DNA of 64,000 nucleotides from Erysipelothrix tonsillarum DSM 14972 (GTDB lineage: Bacteria > Bacillota_I > Bacilli_A > Erysipelotrichales > Erysipelotrichaceae), in the NCBI RefSeq assembly GCF_000373785.1, contig NZ_KB892379.1, positions 87,916 through 151,915 on the forward strand. The letters are read 5' to 3'. The notes beneath the pieces are model-generated. The model had not been told where the DNA came from. It ran no database searches and saw only the letters and a program-made list of their open reading frames with translations. A program made the position numbers and the translations under genes. This document shows, in pieces, positions 21,137 through 30,693 of the stretch. Position 1 is the stretch's first letter. Each line of letters opens with the position of its first letter.

Positions 21137-21682
21137 ATGATAAAAGTAGTGATGATGGTGGGCAGTTTACGAAAAGGTTCTTATAATATGATGCTTGGAA
21201 AACATATCCAAAAACGCTATGCCGATCGGATGGAAATCGAAATTCTTGATATTGATGTTCCGAACTATAATGGAGATTTGGATAATCCGCAAGATACACC
21301 TGAAAAGGTGAAAACACTAAATCGAAAAATAGATGAAGCGGATGCAGTAATGATGATTACCCCAGAGTATAATCATGGAATGTCCGGAGTGTTAAAAAAT
21401 GCGATTGATTGGGTGAGTCGAACTCAACCTGGATTGAAAGACAAACCGGGTCTAATCGCGGCTTGCTCAATGGGTCAGACAGCTGGAGCACGCGGTTATT
21501 TGAACCTCTATACTGTGCTGGATACGATGCCAATGTGGTTGTTGCCAGGAAACGATATTCTTATTGGGGCGGTCCACACAAAATTTGATGATAAAGGGGT
21601 CTTGATTGACGAAGGAACAGTAACCTTTATTGATGGTGTTATAAACCAATTTATCGATTTTTATCACCAAATAAAGGCTTAA
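21137..21682 (+). CDS. NADPH-dependent FMN reductase family protein
   Basis: Flavodoxin-fold quinone/azo/chromate reductase-like enzyme, 181 aa. Visible motifs are GSLRKGSYN near residue 9 (FMN phosphate loop) and TPEYNHGMSGVLKNAIDW near 75-92, the signature of this family, followed by GQTAGARG. The ATG at 21137 lies six bases after AAAGGAGTG; an in-frame upstream start at 21065 has no ribosome site. The gene is followed without a clear terminator by the glycosyltransferase gene. Confidence 0.9.
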   Translation: MIKVVMMVGSLRKGSYNMMLGKHIQKRYADRMEIEILDIDVPNYNGDLDNPQDTPEKVKTLNRKIDEADAVMMITPEYNHGMSGVLKNAIDWVSRTQPGLKDKPGLIAACSMGQTAGARGYLNLYTVLDTMPMWLLPGNDILIGAVHTKFDDKGVLIDEGTVTFIDGVINQFIDFYHQIKA

Positions 21683-21753
21683 GCGGTTTAATGAGGTACT
21701 GATGTGGATTGCAATCATAAAACTTAAATGATAGGATTATTTTTGAGGTGTCT

Positions 21754-22872
21754 ATGAAACCAATAAAAGTATTGTTTGCGCACGGTGGCACGCTTGAAAA
21801 AGCAGGTACTGAAGCGTATATGATGAGTGTATTTAGAAATGTTGACCCTAAAAAAGTTCGCATTGATTTTCTTGTGTTTGGTTGCAAAGAGGGGTACTAC
21901 GATAAAGAAGTTATCACTCGTGGGGGAAAAATATACCGTATTCCGCTTACGCCCGATGATTTTTTAAAGAAAAATCCAACTCGAAGAACAATTATGAAAA
22001 TTATCGAAAAAGAGCAATATGATATTATGCATAGTCATATGAATGCATTGAATCCACTGTTGTTTAAGCATGCAAAAAAAATTGGGATTCCTTATATGAT
22101 TTCGCATTCACATGGAAGCCGTCATTTTGTTGACAATAAGATCCTTATAAAATATAAAGATCAACTGATGAAGCAAATACCTAAATACGCAGATGTACTC
22201 TTAGCCTGTTCAAAAGAGGCGGGAGATTTTCTATATCCAAACGAAGATTATATTATTATTAATAATGGCATTGATTTAAAGCAATATGAATATAATGAAG
22301 CGACACGGAAACGCCTTCGCAAAGAATTGAATGTCGAAGACCAATTGGTATTTGGACACGTAGGACGCTTTAATTTCCAAAAAAACCACAAGTTTTTAAT
22401 CGAGGTATTTAACGAAATTCTTAAAACGATTCCTGATGCAATCCTCGCATTGGCGGGCGAAGGGGAATTGCTCGGTGAAGTTCAAGAACAAGTGCGTGCT
22501 TATGGGATTGAAGAACACGTTAAGTTTTTAGGATTGCGGGATGATATACCCGACGTGCTTCAAATTTTAGATGTCTTTCTCTTACCATCTGTCTTTGAGG
22601 GCTTGCCTTATGTTCTCGTAGAAGCGCAAGCTGCAGGACTATTGTGTTTTGCGGCAGATACTATTGACGCTAAAAGTGCACTAACGGATGATTTTCATTT
22701 TCTTCCTATTGATAATCCGCAAGAATGGTCGGATTACATTGTAGGAAACCTCGAGTATAAACGTAAGAGTACCCGTGAACGACTCATTCGCGAAGGATTT
22801 GATGAAAAAGAAAACGTGAAGAAGCTTGAATTAATCTATGAGGATTTAATTCATGAAGGAGGGGAGTCCTAG
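21754..22872 (+). CDS. Glycosyltransferase family 1/4 (EpsF-like)
   Basis: GT-B fold glycosyltransferase that probably adds a sugar in exopolysaccharide or capsule synthesis at the inner membrane face. The N-terminal domain begins KPIKVLFAHGGTLEKAGTEA. The C-terminal domain has GHVGRFNFQKNHKFLIEVF and the E-x7-E nucleotide-sugar motif FEGLPYVLVEAQAAGL near residues 286-301. The ATG at 21754 is used here; a GTG two codons upstream lies inside the GAGGTG ribosome site. No other polysaccharide genes flank it. Confidence 0.88.
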   Translation: MKPIKVLFAHGGTLEKAGTEAYMMSVFRNVDPKKVRIDFLVFGCKEGYYDKEVITRGGKIYRIPLTPDDFLKKNPTRRTIMKIIEKEQYDIMHSHMNALNPLLFKHAKKIGIPYMISHSHGSRHFVDNKILIKYKDQLMKQIPKYADVLLACSKEAGDFLYPNEDYIIINNGIDLKQYEYNEATRKRLRKELNVEDQLVFGHVGRFNFQKNHKFLIEVFNEILKTIPDAILALAGEGELLGEVQEQVRAYGIEEHVKFLGLRDDIPDVLQILDVFLLPSVFEGLPYVLVEAQAAGLLCFAADTIDAKSALTDDFHFLPIDNPQEWSDYIVGNLEYKRKSTRERLIREGFDEKENVKKLELIYEDLIHEGGES

Positions 22873-22887
22873 GTACCCCTCCTTTTA
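22858..22887 (+). terminator. Terminator of the glycosyltransferase gene
   Basis: GGAGGGG (22858-22864) / CCCCTCC (22876-22882) stem overlapping the stop codon, followed by TTTT. Confidence 0.75.
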
Positions 22888-22945
22888 AATTTGCAATTAC
22901 AAAAGCATCCGCGATAAAATAGAATATAGTGGAAGGAAGTATTTT

Positions 22946-23506
22946 ATGAAAAAACCTGAAGTGTATTGGAAATTATTTCAATCATCGTTTCATTTAAGTG
23001 CATTTACGTTTGGTGGTGGTTATGTCATCATTCCTTTAATGTGGACAAAATTTGTCGAAGAATTAGGCTGGATTGAAGAAGAAGAGATGATGGATTTGAT
23101 GGCGATTGCGCAATCCTCTCCGGGATCGCTTGCGGTCAATGCCTCAATCTTAGTGGGCTATAAAATCGATGGGATTTTGGGTGCGTTTTTTTCAATCTTA
23201 GGAACTATTTTACCACCCTTAATTTTACTGACGATAATCTCGCATTTTTACGCAGAGTTTAAAGCGAATGCTTTTGTAAATGCGGCACTTCATGGAATGC
23301 AAGCGGGTGTTGCTGCAGTGATTGTGGATGTAGTGATGACGATGGCTTCACAAATTTTCAAATTAAAACGAAGCTTACCGATTGTGATTATGGTCACCTC
23401 GTTTATAGCTGCATACTTCCTTAAAATCAATGTCCTTTATATTGTTATAGCAGCAGGTGTTATTGGTGCGGTTAATAAGGGTGGAAAGTCAGAGGTATCA
23501 CAATGA
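22946..23506 (+). CDS. Chromate transporter family, first half (short-chain CHR)
   Basis: Membrane protein of the CHR family in its split form, 186 aa, one CHR domain. Family blocks are FHLSAFTFGGGYVIIPLM and GWIEEEEMMDLMAIAQSSPG near residues 15-65, followed by several hydrophobic segments. The start follows AAGGAAG. Its stop overlaps the start of the second half, so the two are translationally coupled and probably form a heteromeric carrier. Real substrates of short CHR pairs are poorly known. Confidence 0.9.
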   Translation: MKKPEVYWKLFQSSFHLSAFTFGGGYVIIPLMWTKFVEELGWIEEEEMMDLMAIAQSSPGSLAVNASILVGYKIDGILGAFFSILGTILPPLILLTIISHFYAEFKANAFVNAALHGMQAGVAAVIVDVVMTMASQIFKLKRSLPIVIMVTSFIAAYFLKINVLYIVIAAGVIGAVNKGGKSEVSQ

Positions 23507-24066
23507 TTTTATGGGAACTCTTTGTATCGTTTCTTCAAATTGGCTTAGTGAGTTTTGGCGGCGGTTATGCAGCACTTGCGCCGATACAAAATCAAGTAGT
23601 GGTGTCACACGGTTGGCTAACAATGACCGAATTTACAGACTTGATTACCATCTCACAAATGACTCCTGGACCGATTGCGTTAAATTCGGCAACGTTTGTC
23701 GGTTTACGTGTAGCTGGAATTCAAGGTGCTATCGCCGCAACACTTGGAAATATTTTTCCATCAATCGTGATTGTACTCTTTCTTGCAATGATTTATTACA
23801 AGTTTAGTAACCTCACAATCGTTCAAAATGTTCTAGATGGACTTCGTCCAACCGTTGTTGCTTTAATTGCGTCAGCGGGGGTTACAATCCTACTGACTGC
23901 ATTTTTTGGTGAAGGTGCGGTTAACCTTGCAGATTTCGATTGGGTGAATGGGATTCTCTTTGTTATTGCGATGATTGGATTAAGGAAGTTTAAATTGGAT
24001 CCAACCAAAATCATGCTTTTAACCGGAATTCTTGGAATTGGTGTAATGCTGTTGGAAAAACTCTAA
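23503..24066 (+). CDS. Chromate transporter family, second half (short-chain CHR)
   Basis: Second CHR half, 187 aa. LVSFGGGYAALAPIQNQVV, the ITISQMTPGPIALNSATFVG signature near residues 46-65 and several membrane segments are visible. The ATG overlaps the TGA of the first half (ATGA). The pair is the usual arrangement in Firmicutes for two-gene chromate-type transporters. Confidence 0.9.
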   Translation: MILWELFVSFLQIGLVSFGGGYAALAPIQNQVVVSHGWLTMTEFTDLITISQMTPGPIALNSATFVGLRVAGIQGAIAATLGNIFPSIVIVLFLAMIYYKFSNLTIVQNVLDGLRPTVVALIASAGVTILLTAFFGEGAVNLADFDWVNGILFVIAMIGLRKFKLDPTKIMLLTGILGIGVMLLEKL

Positions 24067-24130
24067 TGCAACAGAATGTGTCTTTACAAATTGGGACACA
24101 GTTCATAAGATGAATGCGAACGGAGGCTTT

Positions 24131-24538
24131 ATGAAACTTAACGAGAATTTAAGAAGATTACGCGAGGAACGACAGCTAACCCAAGAAACGGTAGCCCAAG
24201 CACTTAATGTATCACGGCAAGCAGTATCGAACTGGGAACAGGGCAAACGCTACCCGGATGCCTTAATGTTAGTTCAAATATCAGATTACTATGAGATTCC
24301 GGTTGATCTATTACTTAAATCAGATTTAAGCTATGCAAAAGCGTTGGTAATAAAGAAAGACCAACTGAATACTGTTATTGTAATCATTGCTCAAATCCTC
24401 ATGATTGTGACGATGATTTTCGGCAATGATAGCTGGTGGACCATCCCCATTTATATGAGTTGTATCGTAACGGTCGCATATATTGAAGAAATCATTGAGT
24501 TTTTTGAGAAAAGAGTCCTTATAATGAAAAGAAAATAA
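24131..24538 (+). CDS. XRE-family regulator with C-terminal membrane helices
   Basis: A helix-turn-helix of the XRE type fills residues 1-60 (LRRLREERQLTQETVAQALN, VSRQAVSNWEQGKRYPD). Two hydrophobic helices follow (about residues 80-98 and 104-122), so the protein may be a membrane-tethered regulator. The ATG at 24131 is preceded by ACGGAGG; an in-frame start at 24110 is not. It is a single-gene unit; its target is unknown, though the large peptidase gene lies 316 bases downstream. Confidence 0.82.
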   Translation: MKLNENLRRLREERQLTQETVAQALNVSRQAVSNWEQGKRYPDALMLVQISDYYEIPVDLLLKSDLSYAKALVIKKDQLNTVIVIIAQILMIVTMIFGNDSWWTIPIYMSCIVTVAYIEEIIEFFEKRVLIMKRK

Positions 24539-24566
24539 CGAGAATCATGTTTTCGTTATTTTTTTT
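24532..24566 (+). terminator. Terminator of the XRE gene
   Basis: AATAACGA / TCGTTATT stem overlapping the stop codon with a long T run (24553-24566). Confidence 0.8.
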
Positions 24567-24723
24567 ATGCTTTACGACAATCTTGCACCCGTTGACAAGG
24601 TTTAATTCATATTTGCGCCCACACCCTTTCTTATATTGCTTTTACTTTAAATTGACGCATTTAGTGACAAAAATAATGTCGGTTTAATACATGGAAAGTT
24701 CACACAAATGTCCCACACAAGAA

Positions 24724-24741
24724 AATGTAATCGGTTACAAT
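24724..24741 (+). promoter_or_regulatory. cre (CcpA) operator upstream of the M14 surface peptidase gene
   Basis: AATGTAATCGGTTACAAT matches the full 18-position cre consensus WWTGNAANCGNWNNCAWW. The bases TTACAA (24735-24740) could also be the -35 element, with TATTAT (24757-24762) as -10 at 16-base spacing. Bound CcpA would then block the promoter. Apart from this, the 316-base gap before the gene holds the XRE terminator, a GTGAG...CTCAC inverted repeat (24750-24766) and an unexplained extra GGGAGGTGG at about 24787. Confidence 0.7.
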
Positions 24742-24854
24742 TTCTTTAGCGTGAGGTATTATCTCACAAGAATTTTATATAAAAAAAGGGAGGTGGAATT
24801 AGGTTTAAGTGTTGGATGTTCACATATTATTTTTAAAAAAAGAGGAGAAAAATA

Positions 24855-27800
24855 ATGAATAAAAGAAATGAACATAGAATCCTAAAATGCTTAACCATTT
24901 TTGTACTATCGTTTGGACTCGTTTTTAGTAGTGCACGTCCAATTTATAGTGATACTCAACCAGTGGTAACTTTTACCAATACAACGGGTGAGTCTGAAGT
25001 TATATCCATGACAGAATCAAAAGAATTTAAGGCAACCGTAATGTTTGAAGGGAAAACATCGACGGAACTTCAATCGATAGCTGATTCAGCAACATGGACG
25101 CTAACACGTGAGGAAGGCGGTCTTAATGAGGATGACTTTCCTTACCAATACATGGGAGCACCGCTCAGTGACTGGACTGTTTTCAGTACAACGAAAAATG
25201 TAGCGGGGACACCTCTTTTTGGAAACATCGATACGAAGGTAATTCCTGATGGACTCGAACTTACATTTAAGAATGAATTAATGTTTGGCGTCAATGGAAT
25301 CGATGGTCGTGATCGTGCCCAAATTAGAAATGCATTGCTTGACTATACAGGGTCGTATGACCTCAAACTGATTGATGATGATGCTGTTATTGCCTCAACA
25401 TCTATAAAGCTTAAACCATACAACAGTTACACACTTTATAATGAAATTGACCAACGCCTTGCAGATCTTGCTGCATTAGCACTTTCTAAAGGTATTCATG
25501 CGGAAGTAAGAGAGTTTGGTCGCACTGCTATGGGACGTCCGCTGAATGCGATTTTTATTGCAGACACAGCAGAAACGTTAACGGACCACTTAGCACTTAA
25601 TGAACGTGCTGAAGAAGATCCACAAGCAGTGATTAATGATATTGAATCCGGAGCGATTGAGTACAAAGTTCCAATCCTCTACAACAACATTCATTCCGAT
25701 GAGAACCCCGGTATTGATGCAATCATGGAATTCTTATCTGTAATGATTGAGAATGCTGATGGAAGTGTTCAATATCGTCGTGTTAATGGGTTGACAGCTG
25801 AAGGAGAACAACAAGTTGCGAATGAAAAAGCATCACGTGGTATTAAATGGTCTGAATTAATTGAAGACGATGTCACCGGTGTGGGTTACATCCGTGATGG
25901 AGTTACGAGTGAAGAACATCCAGATAGCGAAGATGCCGCAGCAAATTTAAGTGAAGAACAACTTGCAAAATTTTATGACATGGAAAATGTCGATTTAAAC
26001 ATTAAAGATATGCTTAAAGATGTATTCTTTATTGTTGTCCCTGCAGAAAATGCAGATGCAGCGGCAGCGAATGTTCGAACTAATGGTAATGGATTTGACT
26101 TAAACCGAGACAATACATACCAAACGCAACCGGAAACGCAAGCCATGGCACGTCTTATCTCCACATGGAATCCTGTAAACCTCTATGAGATTCACGGTTT
26201 CTATAATCAATTCCAAATTGAACCTTGCTCGCCAACTCACGAACCAAATGTGGAATACGATCTCTTTATTGAGAATGCACTTTCACAAGGTGAAGAATTT
26301 GGTGGTGTAGCAATTACCAATAATAATTCCATTAACAGTTTCCAAATGCCAATGCGAGACTATTTAAAGGCAAATAATGGTGGTTATGAATGGGAACCAT
26401 TCGATGACATGTCCTCTAGTTATACACCACAATACTCGATGCTTCATGGTGTTGTAGCCTATACCGTTGAGGTGCCTTATGGAAACGAAGATGCAACCCA
26501 AGCGGTAAAATACGCCTTGCTCAACAACGGACGCTATGTGGGAATGCACAAACAAGAATTCTACACAAACCAACTTAAGGGTTGGGATCGAGGTATTAAA
26601 AATATTGATGCGGATGAAATTCGTCCATACTATGTAAATCAGCAAGATGAAATAGGTGCTGAGGCGGATACTTTCCGTGCCCGTTATGAAGAAAACAATA
26701 ATTTCTTCCCTGAATACTATGTCATTCCTATGGAAGCATCAATACAGAAAAACTTACATTCAGCAACCGAGATGATGGAATACCTTTTACGAAATGATGT
26801 GAAGGTTAAAGTACTTGAAGCTGAATTCGAGGTCAATGGAACCACGTATCCAAAAGGAACGATGGTAATTGACCTCCATCAAGCGAAACGTAATATGGCG
26901 AATGCTGCACTTTACAATAATATTGTAATTAAAGGTTGGACTGACCTCTACTCAGAACCCCTTACAGCATTCTCTGAATTACGTGGATTTAATATGGATG
27001 TGATTACCAAAATTGGTGCATTCGATTCTGCGACCTTTACACAATTAGAAACGACACCAGAAACACCAACACACGTTGATGGCGAAGGGGAAATCGTAAT
27101 TGTTTCGAATAACAGTGTGGCGGGCGTTCAAGCGATCAATGAATTGCTTAAAACGGGAGAATCCGTTGGATTTATTACCTCAGGTGATTTCCAAGGTGAT
27201 TTCGTAATGTCAGAAGCAACCTTTGCTTTGATTCAAGATTCTTATATCTTGCAAGCAACGCGTACCAACACAATGCCGACGGCACAAGTTATCACTAAAT
27301 CCGCAACACTCTATGTTCCAGGTGCAGTGGAAACGTATAAAGTTAAACGTGATACCGGAGAACCTTACGGATTTACAAACTATACCAATCGTTTAAATAC
27401 TTCACTCAACTGGGATTACTTTGTTTGGGAACAACAACTAGGCTTTGATATAACACACAGTCTCGAGGATGCAGATATTATTATTGGTAACCGTAGACTT
27501 AATGGTCTCGAACTTGATGTTGTTGGTGAAGGAAAACCTTACATTGGATACGGTGGTTATGCTTTGGATGCAGTCGAAAATCTTGGACTTGATATCGAGG
27601 CAAACTATGACATGTCCTATGATGCACTCACAACAGTAACGTATCCCGAAGCAAGTTTGATTACTTCAAAATACGTACAAGACCAAGACTTTATTATGTA
27701 CGGTCATGGTGGAAATAGTATTGTGAAAGCACCAGAAGGATCGAAAGTGTTAATTAAAACAACGGGTGATGAACCTATTGAAGGCTTTATGTCCCAAGAA

Positions 27801-28394
27801 CACATTGATGGCTATAAAAACTCAATCCAAGCGATTGAACTAAAGAATGAAAAACTTGATTTGCTTATCTTTGCAAACTCAATTTCAAACAAAGCGCATC
27901 AACAAGATGACTATCGTTATGTAACAAACGGTATCTTTACAAAATACCTAGGTGATACGATGGTTATTGAAGTGAAAAATCCGGAACCAAAACCAGACCC
28001 TAAACCAGAGCCAAAACCTGAACCTGTTGAAAAACTTCAACTTACAGGATTACCGGAGAAGGTGTATGTCGGTGACGTTTTTGTTTTAACACCAAATCAT
28101 GATGATCAAGCAAAAGGTGAAGGATGGAGTTTCAGTCAAGATTTCTTCTCGGCTACCTTCAACAGTCCTGCAACCTTTACAGCTTTAAAAGCAGGTAATA
28201 CGACCATTGCGTATACAACGACCAATGGAGAAAAAACTGAACTTCCCGTTTCAATTCTTGAAAAAGAAACTGTGAAACCGGGTGGTAAATTACCGGGAAC
28301 CGGTGTAACTCCAACCCAAACAGCAATTTATGTGGGTATTGGCATCGTTCTTATTGGTGGCGCATTGTATCTTGTTTCAAAGAAAAAGAAATAA
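24855..28394 (+). CDS. LPXTG-anchored M14-family zinc carboxypeptidase-like surface protein
   Basis: Very large (1179 aa) secreted, wall-anchored protein. A signal peptide (about residues 1-32) is followed by an N-terminal beta region and an M14 metallopeptidase domain. That domain has NNIHSDENPG (about 277-286, the HxxE zinc motif), GNGFDLNRD (about 411), YEIHGF (about 442, third zinc ligand) and VEVPYG (about 538, catalytic Glu). A long second half follows with no recognised domain, then a Pro-Glu-Lys repeat linker (about 1038-1056), a Big-like domain, and LPGTG near 1146 with hydrophobic segment and KKKK tail. The start follows AGAGGAG. Cleavage of host or own peptides is inferred. Confidence 0.9.
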   Translation: MNKRNEHRILKCLTIFVLSFGLVFSSARPIYSDTQPVVTFTNTTGESEVISMTESKEFKATVMFEGKTSTELQSIADSATWTLTREEGGLNEDDFPYQYMGAPLSDWTVFSTTKNVAGTPLFGNIDTKVIPDGLELTFKNELMFGVNGIDGRDRAQIRNALLDYTGSYDLKLIDDDAVIASTSIKLKPYNSYTLYNEIDQRLADLAALALSKGIHAEVREFGRTAMGRPLNAIFIADTAETLTDHLALNERAEEDPQAVINDIESGAIEYKVPILYNNIHSDENPGIDAIMEFLSVMIENADGSVQYRRVNGLTAEGEQQVANEKASRGIKWSELIEDDVTGVGYIRDGVTSEEHPDSEDAAANLSEEQLAKFYDMENVDLNIKDMLKDVFFIVVPAENADAAAANVRTNGNGFDLNRDNTYQTQPETQAMARLISTWNPVNLYEIHGFYNQFQIEPCSPTHEPNVEYDLFIENALSQGEEFGGVAITNNNSINSFQMPMRDYLKANNGGYEWEPFDDMSSSYTPQYSMLHGVVAYTVEVPYGNEDATQAVKYALLNNGRYVGMHKQEFYTNQLKGWDRGIKNIDADEIRPYYVNQQDEIGAEADTFRARYEENNNFFPEYYVIPMEASIQKNLHSATEMMEYLLRNDVKVKVLEAEFEVNGTTYPKGTMVIDLHQAKRNMANAALYNNIVIKGWTDLYSEPLTAFSELRGFNMDVITKIGAFDSATFTQLETTPETPTHVDGEGEIVIVSNNSVAGVQAINELLKTGESVGFITSGDFQGDFVMSEATFALIQDSYILQATRTNTMPTAQVITKSATLYVPGAVETYKVKRDTGEPYGFTNYTNRLNTSLNWDYFVWEQQLGFDITHSLEDADIIIGNRRLNGLELDVVGEGKPYIGYGGYALDAVENLGLDIEANYDMSYDALTTVTYPEASLITSKYVQDQDFIMYGHGGNSIVKAPEGSKVLIKTTGDEPIEGFMSQEHIDGYKNSIQAIELKNEKLDLLIFANSISNKAHQQDDYRYVTNGIFTKYLGDTMVIEVKNPEPKPDPKPEPKPEPVEKLQLTGLPEKVYVGDVFVLTPNHDDQAKGEGWSFSQDFFSATFNSPATFTALKAGNTTIAYTTTNGEKTELPVSILEKETVKPGGKLPGTGVTPTQTAIYVGIGIVLIGGALYLVSKKKK

Positions 28395-28407
28395 AACGAA
28401 TACATAC

Positions 28408-28448
28408 AAAAAAACACGTACGTTGGTTTCCAATGCACGTGTTTTTTA
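28408..28448. terminator. Bidirectional terminator between the M14 gene and tpx
   Basis: AAAAAACACGT (28409-28419) / ACGTGTTTTTT (28437-28447) stem that gives a T run on both strands. Confidence 0.85.
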
Positions 28449-28473
28449 TTCGATTAAAACTATGGATACTGAG

Positions 28474-28965
28474 TTAAAGAACTGATTTCGCTGCTGCGAT
28501 TGCTGCCTCATAGTTTGGTTCTTGTGCCATTTCGGGAACAATTTCTGAATAAATCAGATTGCTGTTTTGATCAAGGACAAAAATTGAACGCGCAAGCACT
28601 TCAAATTCCGGGATCCAAATACCATAAGCATCTGCGAAGGCATGATCTTCATCTCGTAACATTTCACTATCAATGCCATTAGTAGCACACCAAGAAGTAA
28701 AGTCTTCTTTAGAGTTGTTTGATACATTTACGATTTTTACGTCGTTGAGCTCACTTGCAAGTTTAAAGAAATGACGTGTTTGCAAGTCACAAATACGTGT
28801 ATTAATATCTGGAAAGACGCTCACAAGTACAACATGCCCCTTTAGTGATTCGGTGCCAATCATTTGATCGTTAAGATTTTTAAGCTTAAATTGTGGTGCT
28901 TTTTTGCCAATTTCAGGTTGTGTTCCTCTTAATGCTGTGGGAACTCCTTTTTTTGTAATTTCCAT
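28474..28965 (-). CDS. tpx: Thiol peroxidase Tpx (atypical 2-Cys peroxiredoxin)
   Basis: Reduces hydroperoxides using thioredoxin. The 163-aa protein has the peroxidatic Cys59 in PDINTRICDLQTRHF and the resolving Cys93 in SWCATNGID, the spacing typical of Tpx. The ATG at 28965 was chosen with AAAGGAG ten bases before it; a GTG three codons upstream is one base from that site. Monocistronic and divergent from rlmCD. Confidence 0.93.
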   Translation of the reverse strand: MEITKKGVPTALRGTQPEIGKKAPQFKLKNLNDQMIGTESLKGHVVLVSVFPDINTRICDLQTRHFFKLASELNDVKIVNVSNNSKEDFTSWCATNGIDSEMLRDEDHAFADAYGIWIPEFEVLARSIFVLDQNSNLIYSEIVPEMAQEPNYEAAIAAAKSVL

Positions 28966-29078
28966 ATCTATCACGCTCCTTTATTCTATTATAGAAGCAA
29001 ATGCATAGAGATGCATCTTGTATGCTTTATCTCGTGTCAACGGAAAGTATTTATGATATTCTAAAAGGAGAAAAGGTG

Positions 29079-30458
29079 ATGGATATGAAAAAAATACCGG
29101 TAGTTAAGAATGAGCGGCTCACGCTTGAAGTTTTGGACCTGACATTTGAAGGTTTTGGTGTAGTAAAGGTGGAGGGATTTCCAATCTTTGTGGAAAATGC
29201 GATTCCCGGTGAAACGATAACATTGAGTGTCACGAAGGTCGCAAAGCGTTTTGCTTATGGTCGTATTATCAGTATTGATAATCCATCACCACAACGTGTT
29301 GAACTGGTGGATAAAGTTGGAACGCGAGTTGGAACGATGCCCTTGCAGCACATGGATTACGAACTTCAATGTGCATTTAAGCAAAAACAAGTGGCATCAA
29401 TCTTAGGTCGCGTCATTGATTTAACGAATATTGAAGTCCTTCCTACTATTGGAATGAAACAGCCCTGGCATTATCGGAATAAGGCGACCATTCCTGTCCA
29501 AATGATTGATGGTGTGTTGGAAACAGGCTTTTTTAAACGGGGCTCGCATGATTTGGTTCCGATTGAAAATTTTTATATTCAAGAAGAAGTCTTGGATGAT
29601 GCGATTTTAGTGATTCGTAACACATTGCGTAAATTTGGCATCCAAGCATATGATGAAGCCAGTCATACTGGACTCATTCGCAACGTAATGGTCCGTTACG
29701 GTCATTACACGCATGAATTGATGATAGTCCTTATAACGAACGGTGAAACAATACCGTCGCAAGACGCGCTTGTGAACGCCCTTGTGGAGGCCCTACCACA
29801 AACTGTAAGTATTGTTCAGAATATAAATATGAGGCAAACAAATGTCATCTTAGGTCAGGAACAAAAGGTGTTGTTTGGCGAAGATGTTTATCATGATCAA
29901 TTACTCGGAAAAGTGTTTAAGATTTCTTCGAAATCTTTTTTCCAAGTCAATACGCTACAAACGGAAGTCCTCTACCAAGAAGCCATCAATATGGCCGAAG
30001 TAACCAACAATGATATTGTTGTGGATGCTTATTGTGGAATTGGTTCAATCACTTTAAACTTAGCCGAAAAGGCCAAGTTTGTATATGGGGTTGAGATTGT
30101 CGAAGATGCGATTCGCATGGCCAACGAAAATGCTGCTTTGAATCAAATTGAAAATGTACATTTCGAAGTTGGTGAGGCTGAGAAAATCATGCCCCGATGG
30201 GTTAAAGAAGGCATTGAGATTGATGTCTTAGTGGTTGATCCACCGCGTAAAGGGCTTGATCCTGTATTTATTGAAGCAGCAATTGCTTCCCAACCACGAC
30301 GAATTGTCTATGTAAGCTGCAATCCGATGTCACTGGCGAAAGACTTAAGAAGTTTTATCGAGGGTGGATACGTTGTGGAGAAAGTTCAACCTGTGGATAT
30401 GTTCCCACAAACAACGCACGTTGAGACGGTGGTATTGATGTCAAGGGTTGATAAGTAA
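29079..30458 (+). CDS. rlmCD: 23S rRNA (uracil-5-)-methyltransferase RlmCD
   Basis: SAM-dependent RNA m5U methyltransferase of the RumA/TrmA family, like B. subtilis RlmCD, which modifies two uridines of 23S rRNA. A TRAM domain (about residues 8-65) is followed by the central domain, SAM motif DAYCGIGSITLNLA (about 314) and the catalytic YVSCNP (about 410). The [4Fe-4S] cysteine cluster usual before the QHM motif is absent: the segment reads VGTRVGTMPLQHMDY. The ATG at 29079 follows AAAGGAG. Its 3' end carries the sequence repeated at the right edge of the downstream genomic island, so it seems to be the integration site. Confidence 0.92.
   Translation: MDMKKIPVVKNERLTLEVLDLTFEGFGVVKVEGFPIFVENAIPGETITLSVTKVAKRFAYGRIISIDNPSPQRVELVDKVGTRVGTMPLQHMDYELQCAFKQKQVASILGRVIDLTNIEVLPTIGMKQPWHYRNKATIPVQMIDGVLETGFFKRGSHDLVPIENFYIQEEVLDDAILVIRNTLRKFGIQAYDEASHTGLIRNVMVRYGHYTHELMIVLITNGETIPSQDALVNALVEALPQTVSIVQNINMRQTNVILGQEQKVLFGEDVYHDQLLGKVFKISSKSFFQVNTLQTEVLYQEAINMAEVTNNDIVVDAYCGIGSITLNLAEKAKFVYGVEIVEDAIRMANENAALNQIENVHFEVGEAEKIMPRWVKEGIEIDVLVVDPPRKGLDPVFIEAAIASQPRRIVYVSCNPMSLAKDLRSFIEGGYVVEKVQPVDMFPQTTHVETVVLMSRVDK
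30393..30409 (+). repeat. Left attachment-site copy inside the 3' end of rlmCD
   Basis: GTGGATATGTTCCCACA codes for the VDMFPQ motif near the C-terminus of RlmCD. Its first 12 bases recur exactly at 49464-49475, and GATATGTTCCC (30396-30406) recurs at 49436-49446. These repeats bracket a 19-kb stretch of mobile and restriction genes. Confidence 0.6.
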
Positions 30459-30488
30459 GCGTGTAATAAGATAAGTAAATAAAGGCTT

Positions 30489-30548
30489 TCCGTGATTTGA
30501 GACCTGGCCCCAAGCCGGAAGGATAATCACGGATTTTTGCTTTGAGGG
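30489..30548 (+). terminator. Long terminator after rlmCD / island left edge
   Basis: TCCGTGATT (30489-30497) pairs with AATCACGGA (30535-30543), followed by TTTTT. The 37-base loop can fold internally (GGC...GCC). The rest of the gap to 30724 shows no gene, only AT-rich sequence. Confidence 0.65.
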
Positions 30549-30693
30549 AAGTTATCGAAGATTGGTGAATTAGAAAAATTACCAGCCGGTATGCTTATTG
30601 AGTAGGTGAGTTGATAAGGTGGTTGGCAAAATAATGGTGAATTGACAAGATTGCTATTATATTCTGGTAGTAATAAAGTTTAAAAAGGTGTTG

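Noticed and set aside
21748..21754. GTG at 21748 as the start of the glycosyltransferase.
   Set aside because: It is part of the GAGGTG ribosome site, which is needed for the ATG at 21754.
24787..24858. Leader peptide between GGGAGGTGG and the M14 start.
   Set aside because: A short frame from GTG at about 24809 overlaps the M14 start, but it lies too far from the ribosome site and has no recognisable content.
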